This document shows positions 1-7,937 of a stretch of DNA of 64,000 nucleotides, piece by piece. How positions within the stretch are numbered: position 1 is the stretch's first letter; every line of letters begins with the position of its first letter. Location of the stretch: positions 1 through 64,000 of the forward strand of contig JAFWSI010000012.1 in assembly GCA_017519415.1 (NCBI GenBank), read 5' to 3'. The notes under the pieces were generated by a model, which ran no database searches, was not told where the DNA came from, and saw nothing but the letters and a program-made list of their open reading frames with translations. The stretch is from Ruminococcus sp. GTDB taxonomy: Bacteria > Bacillota > Clostridia > Oscillospirales > Ruminococcaceae. A program made the position numbers and the translations under genes.

Positions 1-1107
1 ACACTAAAAACCATAGTCGTTACCGGCGGTCCAAGAATACCTCACAACGCTTTTGAAGGCATGACAAGTCTTACGGAGGTAGTTCTTCCCGATACGATAA
101 CCACTATCGAGAATAACGCTTTCAGCGGCTGCACAGGACTTGAAACAATCAAATTCCCCAAAACAATCACAAGCATAGATTCCACCGCTCTTTATCAGGC
201 AAAGGTCAAGAACGTTTATTTCTACAACAACAATCTGACAATCCCCGCTGTTCCTGAAGGAGCAACAATTTACGGATATTCATCAAGCACCGCAAAGGAA
301 TACGCCGACAAGAACGGTTATAAATTCGTCCCCCTTGACAGCGGCTCAACCACAGGTACAACAACAGTAACAAAACAGACAACAACCACTAATACACTTA
401 CAACTACTACAACCTCTTCCAAAACGTCCACAAGTACTTCAAAAGCAACTTCAACCACGTCTCAGTCTGCTACAACATCGGTAACCACATCTGTCAGCAC
501 CGATACCGGACTCGTTCAGATGGTCATGCTGGGCGACGGTATCACTGCCAAGGTTTTAGATGACGGAACTCTCAATATATCCGGTGAAGGCCAGATGTAT
601 GACAGTCAGTCAAGTCCGTTCAAGGAGCCTGAGAGCATAAAGAATGTTCAGTTCCAAGGCAATATAACCAGCATAGGCGATAATACATTTGCAGGTATGA
701 GCACTCTAAGCAGTATAGTTATACCAGAAACAGTGAAGTCTGTCGGCGAGGATGCGTTCAGCGACTGCAAGGAGCTCGTTGATGTCGGTTACGAAGGAAG
801 CGAGAGCGAATGGAAGGATGTATCAGTTGGCAAGGGCAATGAAGCTGCACTTGAAAAGGTTCATTTCAACGAAAAGCCACAGGAAATCATCGTTCTTATC
901 GTACTTACCGGTGACTCAAACTGTGACGGCAGGATAAGCAAAGCAGACGGTATGCTTCTTGCCCGTTATATTGCAGGCTGGGAAGGAATAACTCTTGATG
1001 TTGATTCGGCTGATATAAATAAAGACGGTCAGATCAGCAAGGCTGACGGAATGATCCTTTCACGCTATATCGCAGGCTGGGAAGGCTACGACAAATACTT
1101 TCAGTGA
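1..1107 (+). CDS. LRR (BspA-like) cell-surface/cellulosomal protein with C-terminal dockerin, 5' truncated
   Basis: The reading frame is open from base 1, so the N-terminus lies outside the window. Visible order: LRR_5/BspA-type repeats (the Ala-Phe-x-Gly/Asn-Cys signature, e.g. NAFSGCTGLETIKFP), a Thr/Ser-rich linker (about 344-510), a second short LRR segment (about 650-860), then a dockerin (about 905-1107). The dockerin has two calcium-loop repeats, GDSNCDGRISKADGMLLARY and DINKDGQISKADGMILSRY, each followed by IAGWEG. LRR_5 proteins usually mediate adhesion or protein contacts; the dockerin implies attachment to a cohesin scaffold. No catalytic domain is visible in the part present. A terminator follows. 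Confidence 0.85.
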   Translation, partial: TLKTIVVTGGPRIPHNAFEGMTSLTEVVLPDTITTIENNAFSGCTGLETIKFPKTITSIDSTALYQAKVKNVYFYNNNLTIPAVPEGATIYGYSSSTAKEYADKNGYKFVPLDSGSTTGTTTVTKQTTTTNTLTTTTTSSKTSTSTSKATSTTSQSATTSVTTSVSTDTGLVQMVMLGDGITAKVLDDGTLNISGEGQMYDSQSSPFKEPESIKNVQFQGNITSIGDNTFAGMSTLSSIVIPETVKSVGEDAFSDCKELVDVGYEGSESEWKDVSVGKGNEAALEKVHFNEKPQEIIVLIVLTGDSNCDGRISKADGMLLARYIAGWEGITLDVDSADINKDGQISKADGMILSRYIAGWEGYDKYFQ

Positions 1108-1180
1108 TAATACATAATAATATTACTCTTAAAAAAACAGGATCAACAATAAGTAAAGCACAAATAATTTTTCATCATGA

Positions 1181-1210
1181 GAAAAGCTCCGTATCCGGAG
1201 CTTTTCTCTT
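1181..1210 (+). terminator. Rho-independent terminator of the LRR-dockerin gene
   Basis: Perfect inverted repeat AAAAGCTCCG / CGGAGCTTTT around a 4-nt loop, running into a T-rich tract, 75 bp after the stop codon. Confidence 0.8.
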
Positions 1211-1334
1211 TGTCAAGGCTAAAAACCGGTCATTATTTTACAATTATGGTGCAAAAAAGCAAAACCAGCAGTTTCTAAAAGCAATTTTTGACTTGATATC
1301 GTTATATATTGAAAGTATATTAAGGGGAATTCAA

Positions 1335-1538
1335 ATGAGAACAAGCATCAAAAAAGCCATTGCATTTACTCTGACACTCTGCGCTACTTCAGCAGGTACC
1401 ATTGAAGGAAAGTTCACTCTTTCCCCCACTCCCATCGCTGCGGAAACAGCAGAAACAGTTAAAATCAGCAATTACAAATACATATGCCGTTCGTATAAAG
1501 TCAATCCCGCATATATGCAAAAAGCCCCTCCGACATAA
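1335..1538 (+). pseudogene. Short secreted-protein fragment (67 codons)
   Basis: ATG at 1335 follows AAGGGGAATTCAA, a plausible ribosome binding site. The product starts with a good signal peptide (MRTSIKKAIAFTLTLCATSA) and then has about 45 residues with no recognisable domain before a stop at 1538. The last codons run into an inverted repeat that is a terminator (1525-1559). The picture is the 5' end of a secreted-protein gene cut off and left as a remnant. A genuine 67-residue secreted peptide cannot be excluded. Longer upstream starts in the same frame (from 1104) would cross the preceding terminator and are rejected. Confidence 0.4.
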
Positions 1539-1560
1539 AAAAGTCTTACGTCAGAGGGGA
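1520..1560 (-). terminator. Terminator of the acyltransferase/hydrolase gene (minus strand)
   Basis: Stem CCCCTC...GAGGGG (1525-1530 / 1554-1559), extended past one mismatch by GAC/GTC. Read on the minus strand it is followed by CTTTTTGC. It lies about 150 nt past the stop of the minus-strand gene ending at 1709 and overlaps the 3' end of the small plus-strand fragment. Confidence 0.6.
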
Positions 1561-1708
1561 TAATGCTTTTATTCAGTTTTGTTGAAGGGCTCCACAGGTG
1601 CCGTAATATATAGAATCCACAATGATTAACCGTATACAATACGCTCATAAGGTACGGCATAGATTTTTTTAAAGATATTTGTACTCCAGCTCAGGGTTTT
1701 TGGCAAGA

Positions 1709-3772
1709 TCACCCGGAAATCTGCAATATGAATTTGTTTATCTGCTCGCTCATTACGGCGACCTTGCCGCTTATTATCTCGGGACTGCCCTCGACGACCA
1801 CCATACTCTGTATTTCCTCATTCGTAATGCTTCCGCTGCACATTTCCTTCCAGTTGATGTCCAAATATCCGTAATTTGCAAGATAGGAATCAAGAATAAA
1901 CAGTACGGGAATATCAGGGGATATGCTCTGCTCCTTTAATGCACGGCAGTTCCCGTAAAGCGAAGACCTTTCGTTAAGAACGGCCTTGTTCCCGGAATTG
2001 GCTATGAAGTGCTCCATAATAAGCGGAGAAGCCTTGCTTGTAATATCCATGTACCTTATAAGCCCCGTGCTGCTGAGGATACGGTAAACGAGCCTTTCCT
2101 TGCGTGCTGACTTTTCATACTCCCATGCAAACTGCTCGTCAGAAAGGCCGATGTCTCCGCGAATTGCTTCGGCGAGCTGGTAGCCGTAACTGTCAACGAG
2201 CACCATTTTTTCCACGGAGTCTTTATACCTGCCGGCATATTCACGGCAATAGATGCAGGACGCTCTGTCGCCGAGAAGTATGACCCTGTCGGTCTTGGCA
2301 AGAGTGCCGAGAGCCTCATGTATCTCTTCTGCGATATTTGCGGAAGTTCTTTCCCTGTCGGTATCATCGCTGAATCCTCTGCCCAGCAGATCAAGCACTA
2401 TCACGCTGTTTTCAGCCGAAAGCTCGTCTGCAAGGCCTTTCAGGGCAATAGTAGGAGCCATATCGTCCTCAGAGCTGAGGATCACTATAGTATGTTCCCC
2501 TTTTCCCGTACAGTAGGCAGCCATTTTCCTGCCGTCCGCCTCTGCAAAGGTGATGTTCTCATTCCTGTACTGCTCAAGCTTAGGAGCGTTTTTACTGATC
2601 TGTATACGGCTGCTTATAAAGCTGAAAGCAAGTACGATCACGCCCGCACAGCAAACCACGATCGCCATTCTCTTTATCACTTTTGCCGCAAATTTAAAGT
2701 AATCTGACTTTTTAAGGAAGGGCAGGAACAGCTCTCCTGCCTTTTTCAGCAGGAATGCTGCAGGTATAGATACGGCAATAACTGCGAGGGTATAAAGAAA
2801 TATATTGCTGATATAGAAATATCTGCGGCTGCTGCCGTTTATGAAGCAGTAGCCGAAAAGCTCCACAAAGATACCGTGGACAAGATATATCTCAAGAGTC
2901 ATCGTGCCAAGGAATGAAAGCGCCTTGCTTCCGATCTTCAGCTTCATGGACGCAAGAACTGTGAAAACACAGAAGATTCCTCCGCAGAGTATCTCGCACA
3001 GGAGCTGTAGCTCCTTAATATTTTTGTACGATATACGCTCGCCGAACAAGTGATATACTCCGTCCGCATTGTTGCCCGCAAGAAAAAGAAGAGCCGTTAA
3101 TGCCGCCGTCAGACACAGCAGCGGGATATAGGCCTTTTTGAAGGCAGATGTGATCTTCTGCTCGAATCGTGCGAAAACAGCTCCGAGTAAAATACAGGGC
3201 ACGGTATTTATCCAGTAATCATCAAATATCAGCAGGTGAAGCACAAGACAGTAGAGCAGCACAAATACCGCAAATGCAGCCAGCGAATGCTTTTTCAGCT
3301 TCCCGAAGCACAGATAAAAGCCAAGGTACATAACGATTATGGCGTAAACATACCACGCATAGGGGTGAGTCGGAAAGCTCCAGCCGTCACGCAGCAGGAA
3401 AAAGGCTGCACTTGTCAGTACAAAGGGTATAAGCAGAGGGAGGATACGGCGTGAAAAGAAGCCGCTGAAATAATCCTTCTTGGCAGCTGCGCTTTTTGTC
3501 AGTCCGAAGCCCGAACAGAACATGAAAAACGCAACGAAGAGATAGCCCGCTCCCACAAATGGTTCAAGGCCGCTCTGAGTATATTTTTCGGGGAGCCACG
3601 GCGCACAGGTCTTCTGCGAAACATGGTGGAAGATTATGCAGACCGCAAAAAAGCCGAGGATATTTTTCGTCTGTTCACGGCTCAGGAATCCTTCGTTCCA
3701 TTTTTCCTTCCCGAAGGGCTTGCAGCCGAACAGCAAAAGTATCAGTAAAAGAGGATAAAAAACGTAGATCAT
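1709..3772 (-). CDS. Membrane acyltransferase (family 3) fused to a degenerate alpha/beta hydrolase
   Basis: 687 aa from ATG 3772, chosen because AAGGAG lies 6 nt upstream; the longer frame from 3802 has no such site. Residues about 1-365 form a polytopic membrane domain of the acyltransferase-3 (OatA/NolL-like) type, with about ten hydrophobic segments, a His pair in the first part (FHHVSQ) and a conserved basic stretch (RRILPLLIPF). Such domains move acyl groups onto extracellular sugars. Residues about 390-687, after a final TM, form an extracytoplasmic alpha/beta-hydrolase-like domain with the oxyanion-type DLLGRGFSDD segment. Where the nucleophile elbow G-x-S-x-G is expected it reads GDRAS (residues 501-505), so the Ser position is Arg. 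The hydrolase half is probably non-catalytic. Family assignment is firm; substrate is unknown. Confidence 0.8.
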   Translation of the reverse strand: MIYVFYPLLLILLLFGCKPFGKEKWNEGFLSREQTKNILGFFAVCIIFHHVSQKTCAPWLPEKYTQSGLEPFVGAGYLFVAFFMFCSGFGLTKSAAAKKDYFSGFFSRRILPLLIPFVLTSAAFFLLRDGWSFPTHPYAWYVYAIIVMYLGFYLCFGKLKKHSLAAFAVFVLLYCLVLHLLIFDDYWINTVPCILLGAVFARFEQKITSAFKKAYIPLLCLTAALTALLFLAGNNADGVYHLFGERISYKNIKELQLLCEILCGGIFCVFTVLASMKLKIGSKALSFLGTMTLEIYLVHGIFVELFGYCFINGSSRRYFYISNIFLYTLAVIAVSIPAAFLLKKAGELFLPFLKKSDYFKFAAKVIKRMAIVVCCAGVIVLAFSFISSRIQISKNAPKLEQYRNENITFAEADGRKMAAYCTGKGEHTIVILSSEDDMAPTIALKGLADELSAENSVIVLDLLGRGFSDDTDRERTSANIAEEIHEALGTLAKTDRVILLGDRASCIYCREYAGRYKDSVEKMVLVDSYGYQLAEAIRGDIGLSDEQFAWEYEKSARKERLVYRILSSTGLIRYMDITSKASPLIMEHFIANSGNKAVLNERSSLYGNCRALKEQSISPDIPVLFILDSYLANYGYLDINWKEMCSGSITNEEIQSMVVVEGSPEIISGKVAVMSEQINKFILQISG

Positions 3773-3868
3773 AAAAAACTCCTTCTGAGATAAACACTTC
3801 ATGTTATATATAGTCTGTTCACATATGGTATAATGCTTCCCGAAAGACGTCTGTCGCGGGATACTTAC

Positions 3869-3897
3869 ATTGTATCATACACAATCCGGTCAGTCAA
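3869..3897 (-). promoter_or_regulatory. Sigma-A promoter for the acyltransferase gene
   Basis: Minus strand: TTGACT (3892-3897), 17-bp spacer, TACAAT (3869-3874). The leader is about 90 nt and contains a short CCCG...CGGG hairpin. Confidence 0.7.
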
Positions 3898-3957
3898 GAG
3901 GATATTTCTTTTATGGCAGTCAATTCTGCACGGTATATCGGCAAAAATTTTTTATGC

Positions 3958-3986
3958 TTGCATTATAATGGATTTTGTGTTATAAT
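3958..3986 (+). promoter_or_regulatory. Sigma-A promoter for the DD-carboxypeptidase
   Basis: TTGCAT (3958-3963), 17-bp spacer, perfect TATAAT (3981-3986). The ribosome binding site AAGGAGGT is at 4009-4016, so the leader is only about 30 nt. Confidence 0.8.
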
Positions 3987-4023
3987 CATAAGGACGTGCC
4001 ACATTACCAAGGAGGTAGATATA

Positions 4024-5169
4024 TTGAAGTTCAGAAGCCTTGCGGCGCTGCTTATATGCTCTCTTACGGCACTTTGCTCATGCGGAAGCACTATCCCGAA
4101 TTCAAATGCGGTGATACCTGATATTACCGCATCCGGAACTACAGTTACTTCCACAGGCACCGCAATAACAAGAAATACCACCACAGTCGGAGGCACCGGC
4201 AAAACAAGTGCAAAGCCGACTTCTTCTGCTAATACCGTCATCACCACTTCAGCTTCTTCAAAGGAACACGGCATTGTAAGAGACCCTGTTGAGTCTGCTG
4301 CAAAGCTTACAGGCTCGGCTATATCGCAGACGGCGGTACAGACCGCCCCGCCAAAGGTGATACAGGAGAAGAAGGAGCTGCATATCGACTCTCCCTCATG
4401 CAGGGCAGCCGCCTTTTACAGCGTTGACGAGCAGAAGCTCCTGTACTCAGACAATATAAACGAAAAGACTGCTCCCGCCAGCATAACAAAGCTGCTGACA
4501 GCGGCAACGGCATTAAAGGTCATAAGTCCGGATACTCCGTGCACGGTAGGTTCAGAGATAGGCCTTGTGAATTACGACTCAAGCCTTGCATACATATCAC
4601 CCGGACAGGAGATAACTCTCTACGGGCTTATCACGGGAATGCTGCTTGCGTCGGGCAACGACGCCGCTTACACCATAGCTGTGACGGCTGCAAGAGCAGC
4701 CTCTCCCGATAAGGAGCTAACCGATCAGGAGGCAGCGGATAAATTCTGCGGCATGATGAACGATCTCGCCGGAGAGATAGGCATGAAGAACAGCCGCTTT
4801 GTCAATCCCGACGGCTGGGACGAAAGCAAACAGTATACCACTGTGGCAGATATTATCAAGCTTTCGGAGTATGCGCTCTCTGTGCCTGAGATACGAAAGA
4901 CTTCGTCCTGTCACGAAAAGACGGTAACCTACCTTTCTGGCGGCACCTCTACCTGGAAGAACTCCAATTATCTTCTGGATCCCGAAAGCGAATTCTACTG
5001 CGAGTACGCCGTAGGGCTCAAAACAGGGACCACCCTCAACGCTGGCAACTGCCTGTCGGCGGCATTCCAGAAGGACGGAAAGACATATATATCAGTAGTT
5101 GTGGGCTGTGATACCGACGAGGACAGGTTTGTGCTCAGCAAAAAGCTGTTTGAAAGCATTGTTAAATGA
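4024..5169 (+). CDS. dacA: D-alanyl-D-alanine carboxypeptidase (PBP5-type, S11), lipoprotein
   Basis: 381 aa from TTG 4024, set by AAGGAGGT 7 nt upstream and by the promoter at 3958-3986, which excludes the in-frame ATG at 3913. The N-terminus is a lipoprotein signal (LTALCSCG, Cys after LCS), then a Ser/Thr/Pro-rich spacer (to about residue 110) holding the domain off the membrane. All three active-site motifs of the low-molecular-mass penicillin-binding fold are present: S153-I-T-K156, S210-G-N212 and K333-T-G335. It trims the terminal D-Ala from peptidoglycan stem peptides outside the cell. The lipoprotein anchor replaces the usual C-terminal amphipathic helix. Monocistronic with its own terminator. 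Confidence 0.93.
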   Translation: MKFRSLAALLICSLTALCSCGSTIPNSNAVIPDITASGTTVTSTGTAITRNTTTVGGTGKTSAKPTSSANTVITTSASSKEHGIVRDPVESAAKLTGSAISQTAVQTAPPKVIQEKKELHIDSPSCRAAAFYSVDEQKLLYSDNINEKTAPASITKLLTAATALKVISPDTPCTVGSEIGLVNYDSSLAYISPGQEITLYGLITGMLLASGNDAAYTIAVTAARAASPDKELTDQEAADKFCGMMNDLAGEIGMKNSRFVNPDGWDESKQYTTVADIIKLSEYALSVPEIRKTSSCHEKTVTYLSGGTSTWKNSNYLLDPESEFYCEYAVGLKTGTTLNAGNCLSAAFQKDGKTYISVVVGCDTDEDRFVLSKKLFESIVK

Positions 5170-5200
5170 TACCATATTTACAGATGAAAAAATTTAAAAT

Positions 5201-5232
5201 ACGCTCTTCGTGCATGAAGAGCGTGTTTTTTT
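5201..5232 (+). terminator. Terminator of dacA
   Basis: Perfect stem ACGCTCTTC / GAAGAGCGT with a 6-nt loop followed by GTTTTTTTA. Confidence 0.9.
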
Positions 5233-5326
5233 ATATAAAAGTTGATCGGTCGGCTGGGCGTTTTTTGCTCTACTGACCAAATATTGCCTAATACACAAAA
5301 ACATATAACTATCGTGCTAAGCAAAC

Positions 5327-5355
5327 TTGACATGATAATGCTAATATGTTATAAT
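5327..5355 (+). promoter_or_regulatory. Consensus sigma-A promoter for the AraC gene
   Basis: Perfect TTGACA (5327-5332), 17-bp spacer, perfect TATAAT (5350-5355). A full-consensus promoter is strong for a regulator. Confidence 0.85.
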
Positions 5356-5386
5356 AAGCCGAAAACAATTTAGGAGGTCGCTAATT

Positions 5387-6175
5387 TTGAAGATAGACGA
5401 GATCGGCTACAACCACAGACACCGCAAAAATTTCTGCATAGATAAGCCATACGGCTCGGGAAGCTGGTTAATGCTCGTAGTCAAGACTCCAGCTCATTTC
5501 CGTCTCAAAGGCAAAGAAATCCGCACCCCCGCACATTCTGTAATCATATTCAGACCTGACACTCCGCAATATTACTATCCTGCCAGCAACGAATACTTCG
5601 ATGACTGGATGTTTTTCCATCCCGATGAAAATGACCAGAAGCTCATGTCGGATCTTAATATCCCCATTGACCGACCCGCAGAAGTCTTTGACAGCACTGA
5701 GCTTTCCGCTTTTATCCGTAATATGTGCTTTGAGCACTACTCAGCCAATCCCTACAGGAAAAAGGCTATCGACCTTTATTTCCAGCTTCTCATGTTCAAA
5801 CTCTCAGAAAGGCTGAGCTCAAGGCAGCGGTCAACCGAAAGACCTGAGAATATCTATTCGGAAAAGCTGATGTGGATAAGAAAATCTATTTACCGCTGGC
5901 CAAACCGCGATTATTCCATAGACGATATGGCGAAGGAGGTCTCTCTCAGCCGTTCACGCTTCCAGCATCTCTATACCGAGACCTTCGGCGTGAGCGTAAA
6001 CAGGGACGTTATCACCAGCCGTCTGAATAAGGCCGCGGAGCTCCTCAGGACCACCGACCTTTCCGTAAAGGACGTCGGCGTCAATGTGGGCTACAGCAAT
6101 ACCTCCTATTTCGTTAAGCTTTTCGGAAATTTCTATAATCTGACGCCTCTTCAGTTCAGGCAGTCGGAAGATTAA
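5387..6175 (+). CDS. AraC-family transcriptional regulator
   Basis: 262 aa from TTG 5387, with AGGAGGT at 5372-5378 (8-nt gap). The N-terminal half (about 1-150) fits the cupin-like sensor region of AraC proteins. The C-terminal half (about 165-260) holds the double helix-turn-helix: YSIDDMAKEVSLSRSRFQHL, then LSVKDVGVNVGYSNTSYFVK and the family end motif NLTPLQFR. Proteins of this type usually activate sugar-use genes when a sugar binds the cupin. No target operator could be assigned; the neighbouring genes are not sugar transporters, so its regulon is open. Confidence 0.9.
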   Translation: MKIDEIGYNHRHRKNFCIDKPYGSGSWLMLVVKTPAHFRLKGKEIRTPAHSVIIFRPDTPQYYYPASNEYFDDWMFFHPDENDQKLMSDLNIPIDRPAEVFDSTELSAFIRNMCFEHYSANPYRKKAIDLYFQLLMFKLSERLSSRQRSTERPENIYSEKLMWIRKSIYRWPNRDYSIDDMAKEVSLSRSRFQHLYTETFGVSVNRDVITSRLNKAAELLRTTDLSVKDVGVNVGYSNTSYFVKLFGNFYNLTPLQFRQSED

Positions 6176-6235
6176 AAAATATGCCCCGGATCCTTTTGCT
6201 CACCATGAGCAGGATCAGGGGCTTTTTTATTTTTC
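6172..6235. terminator. Bidirectional terminator between araC-type and TIR genes
   Basis: Long stem with arms GCCCC-GATCC-GCTC and GAGC-GGATC-GGGGC (6183-6222). T-runs flank it on both strands (TTTTTTATTTTT on plus, TTTTTT on minus), as expected between convergent genes. Confidence 0.85.
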
Positions 6236-7801
6236 AAGACCTGCAAGGACCATTACCGTAACGATCAGCATCACTACTATCAATGCTGTCGCCGCAAAGG
6301 AATGGAATTTGACTGCAAGTATTATCAATACAGTGAATATCACAGCCGCATATATCAGGAACCGCTGGCGGATACTCTGCTTTTTCTGTTCTGCGGCGAT
6401 TTTCTTTTCCTCCTCGGCTTCATGGCGGCGGCGAAGCTCGTCCAGCTCCGCTTTTTCCTCCTCTCCGATCTTCTCCTGTTCCATGGAGAAAACCGCGTCG
6501 CGGACTCCGCTGAGGAATCTCTCATACAGCGTACGGAGCTTCATGCCCTCATCGCCAGATGAGTATTTCAGCGCACTTCCGAGAGAGCTGCCGAGGATCT
6601 CATTCATATTCACACGAAAGAATTCGTCGTCCGTGAGATCGTAGCCGAAGCGTTCGGCATAATCCGCAGCAAAGCTTCCGAGCACCTCTTCACTGAGAAG
6701 ATCGCTTCCGCTGCGGCAGCCGTTATACGCGAGAAATTTTCCGTAATGTGCCTGCCAGCAGTCGGGAACAGCGTCAAGTATCAGGCCGCTGTACTCCTCC
6801 GCAGCCTCAAAGTCCTCCTCCGCAAGGAATATATTGAGCCTTCGCAGAAGCTTTTCGGGAGAATTCCTTACAGTTCCATTTCCTGCGTTCATTTTCTCTG
6901 AATGATCGTTCTTTCCGACACAAGCCCTTATCTCCCGTATGACCTCGGGCATAAATCCAATATCAGATGCGTCCCTGACCTGAAACGGCCTCAGCTCTGC
7001 GGGCAGAGCTTCCGCATCCGTATCCTTAAGGCAGATTATGAGCCTTTTTCCACTGTCTTTTCGGACAGCAGCTATGCATCTGCTCCACTCGCCCTTTACG
7101 CGCGGAACGGAAAGGCTTTCCTTTTCCGCAGCAGCTATCAGCATGATTTTTGCAGTTGCAATTGCCGCGCTTATATACGCCTCCGCTTCGTCGGCGGAGC
7201 TCTCCTCAATTGTCTCGGGAGCGTAGAACACGCTGAACCCCTCGTTTATGAGCTGGAGGTATATCTTCGCTGCAAGAGCGCTGTCGGCGGTGATTCTGCC
7301 CGTTTCATCACTTATACGGCAGCATATGAAAACATCGTAGTCCTCTCCCGTGCCCTCCTGCTCTATCTTATCGCGGCGCTGCATTTCCAGAGCGGCCGCT
7401 TCACGGCGGTATATAGTCTCCTGCTCATCGTTTGCAAGTCTCAGGGCGGCAAGATAATCCTTATCCGCGGTAATATCTCCGCAGCCCGTCCTTCCGCAGA
7501 CCGCCGTTTTCATTCCCGAAAGGGGATCGTCCCTGTATTCCGCACCGCAGCGGCACAGTATCATTCCCCAGTAGCCCTCGGGCTCGTCGGGTATCTCTTC
7601 GGCAAGCTTTGAAAATATATTTTCCGCTCCGTCAAAAACCCCGTCAAGGAAGAGACCGCAGGCTCTGTTGTATTCCTCGGCATAAACGCCCGAATAGCGC
7701 AGCGGCACCGTCTGACGGGAGCCGCAGTGCTCGCATTCGCACACTCCCGTATCTTCATCTGATGTGATAGTCTGACCGCACATCTTACAGGTAAATCCCA
7801 C
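6227..7801 (-). CDS. Zinc-ribbon, TIR-domain and membrane-tail protein
   Basis: 524 aa from GTG 7801, which has GGAG 8 nt upstream; the GTG at 7810 abuts that site and is too close. Order: a Cys4 zinc ribbon (CKMCG...CECEHCG, about 5-30); a TIR domain (about 155-300) starting DYDVFICCR and including VFYAPETIEE and a Glu in the DEAEAYISAA helix, where catalytic TIRs carry their NADase Glu; a charged helical region; and two hydrophobic segments in the last 60 residues. Proteins of this architecture are widespread in Firmicutes. Bacterial TIR domains can make or cleave NAD-derived signals in phage defence, but no effector partner is adjacent, so a defence role is only a possibility. Confidence 0.75.
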   Translation of the reverse strand: MGFTCKMCGQTITSDEDTGVCECEHCGSRQTVPLRYSGVYAEEYNRACGLFLDGVFDGAENIFSKLAEEIPDEPEGYWGMILCRCGAEYRDDPLSGMKTAVCGRTGCGDITADKDYLAALRLANDEQETIYRREAAALEMQRRDKIEQEGTGEDYDVFICCRISDETGRITADSALAAKIYLQLINEGFSVFYAPETIEESSADEAEAYISAAIATAKIMLIAAAEKESLSVPRVKGEWSRCIAAVRKDSGKRLIICLKDTDAEALPAELRPFQVRDASDIGFMPEVIREIRACVGKNDHSEKMNAGNGTVRNSPEKLLRRLNIFLAEEDFEAAEEYSGLILDAVPDCWQAHYGKFLAYNGCRSGSDLLSEEVLGSFAADYAERFGYDLTDDEFFRVNMNEILGSSLGSALKYSSGDEGMKLRTLYERFLSGVRDAVFSMEQEKIGEEEKAELDELRRRHEAEEEKKIAAEQKKQSIRQRFLIYAAVIFTVLIILAVKFHSFAATALIVVMLIVTVMVLAGLEK

Positions 7802-7901
7802 TGATCTCACTCCTTTCTTTTATAACGTCCTTTTAAAGCTATTATATCATAATTCACAGCTCATTGCAACAAAAGGATAAAAACCTCAGCTGCAATGTAT
7901 G

Positions 7902-7931
7902 AAAAGCCGCAGATCACTCTGCGGCTTTTTT
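7902..7931. terminator. Terminator of the rhamnogalacturonan lyase gene
   Basis: AAAAGCCGCAGA / TCTGCGGCTTTT stem with a 4-nt loop and T-runs on both strands, just past the minus-strand stop at 7938. Confidence 0.85.
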
Positions 7932-7937
7932 CTGCTG

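Noticed and set aside
4319-4513. Small minus-strand frame inside dacA and similar short frames across glycosidase genes
   Set aside because: Shadows of high-coding-density genes; no start signal or conserved motif.
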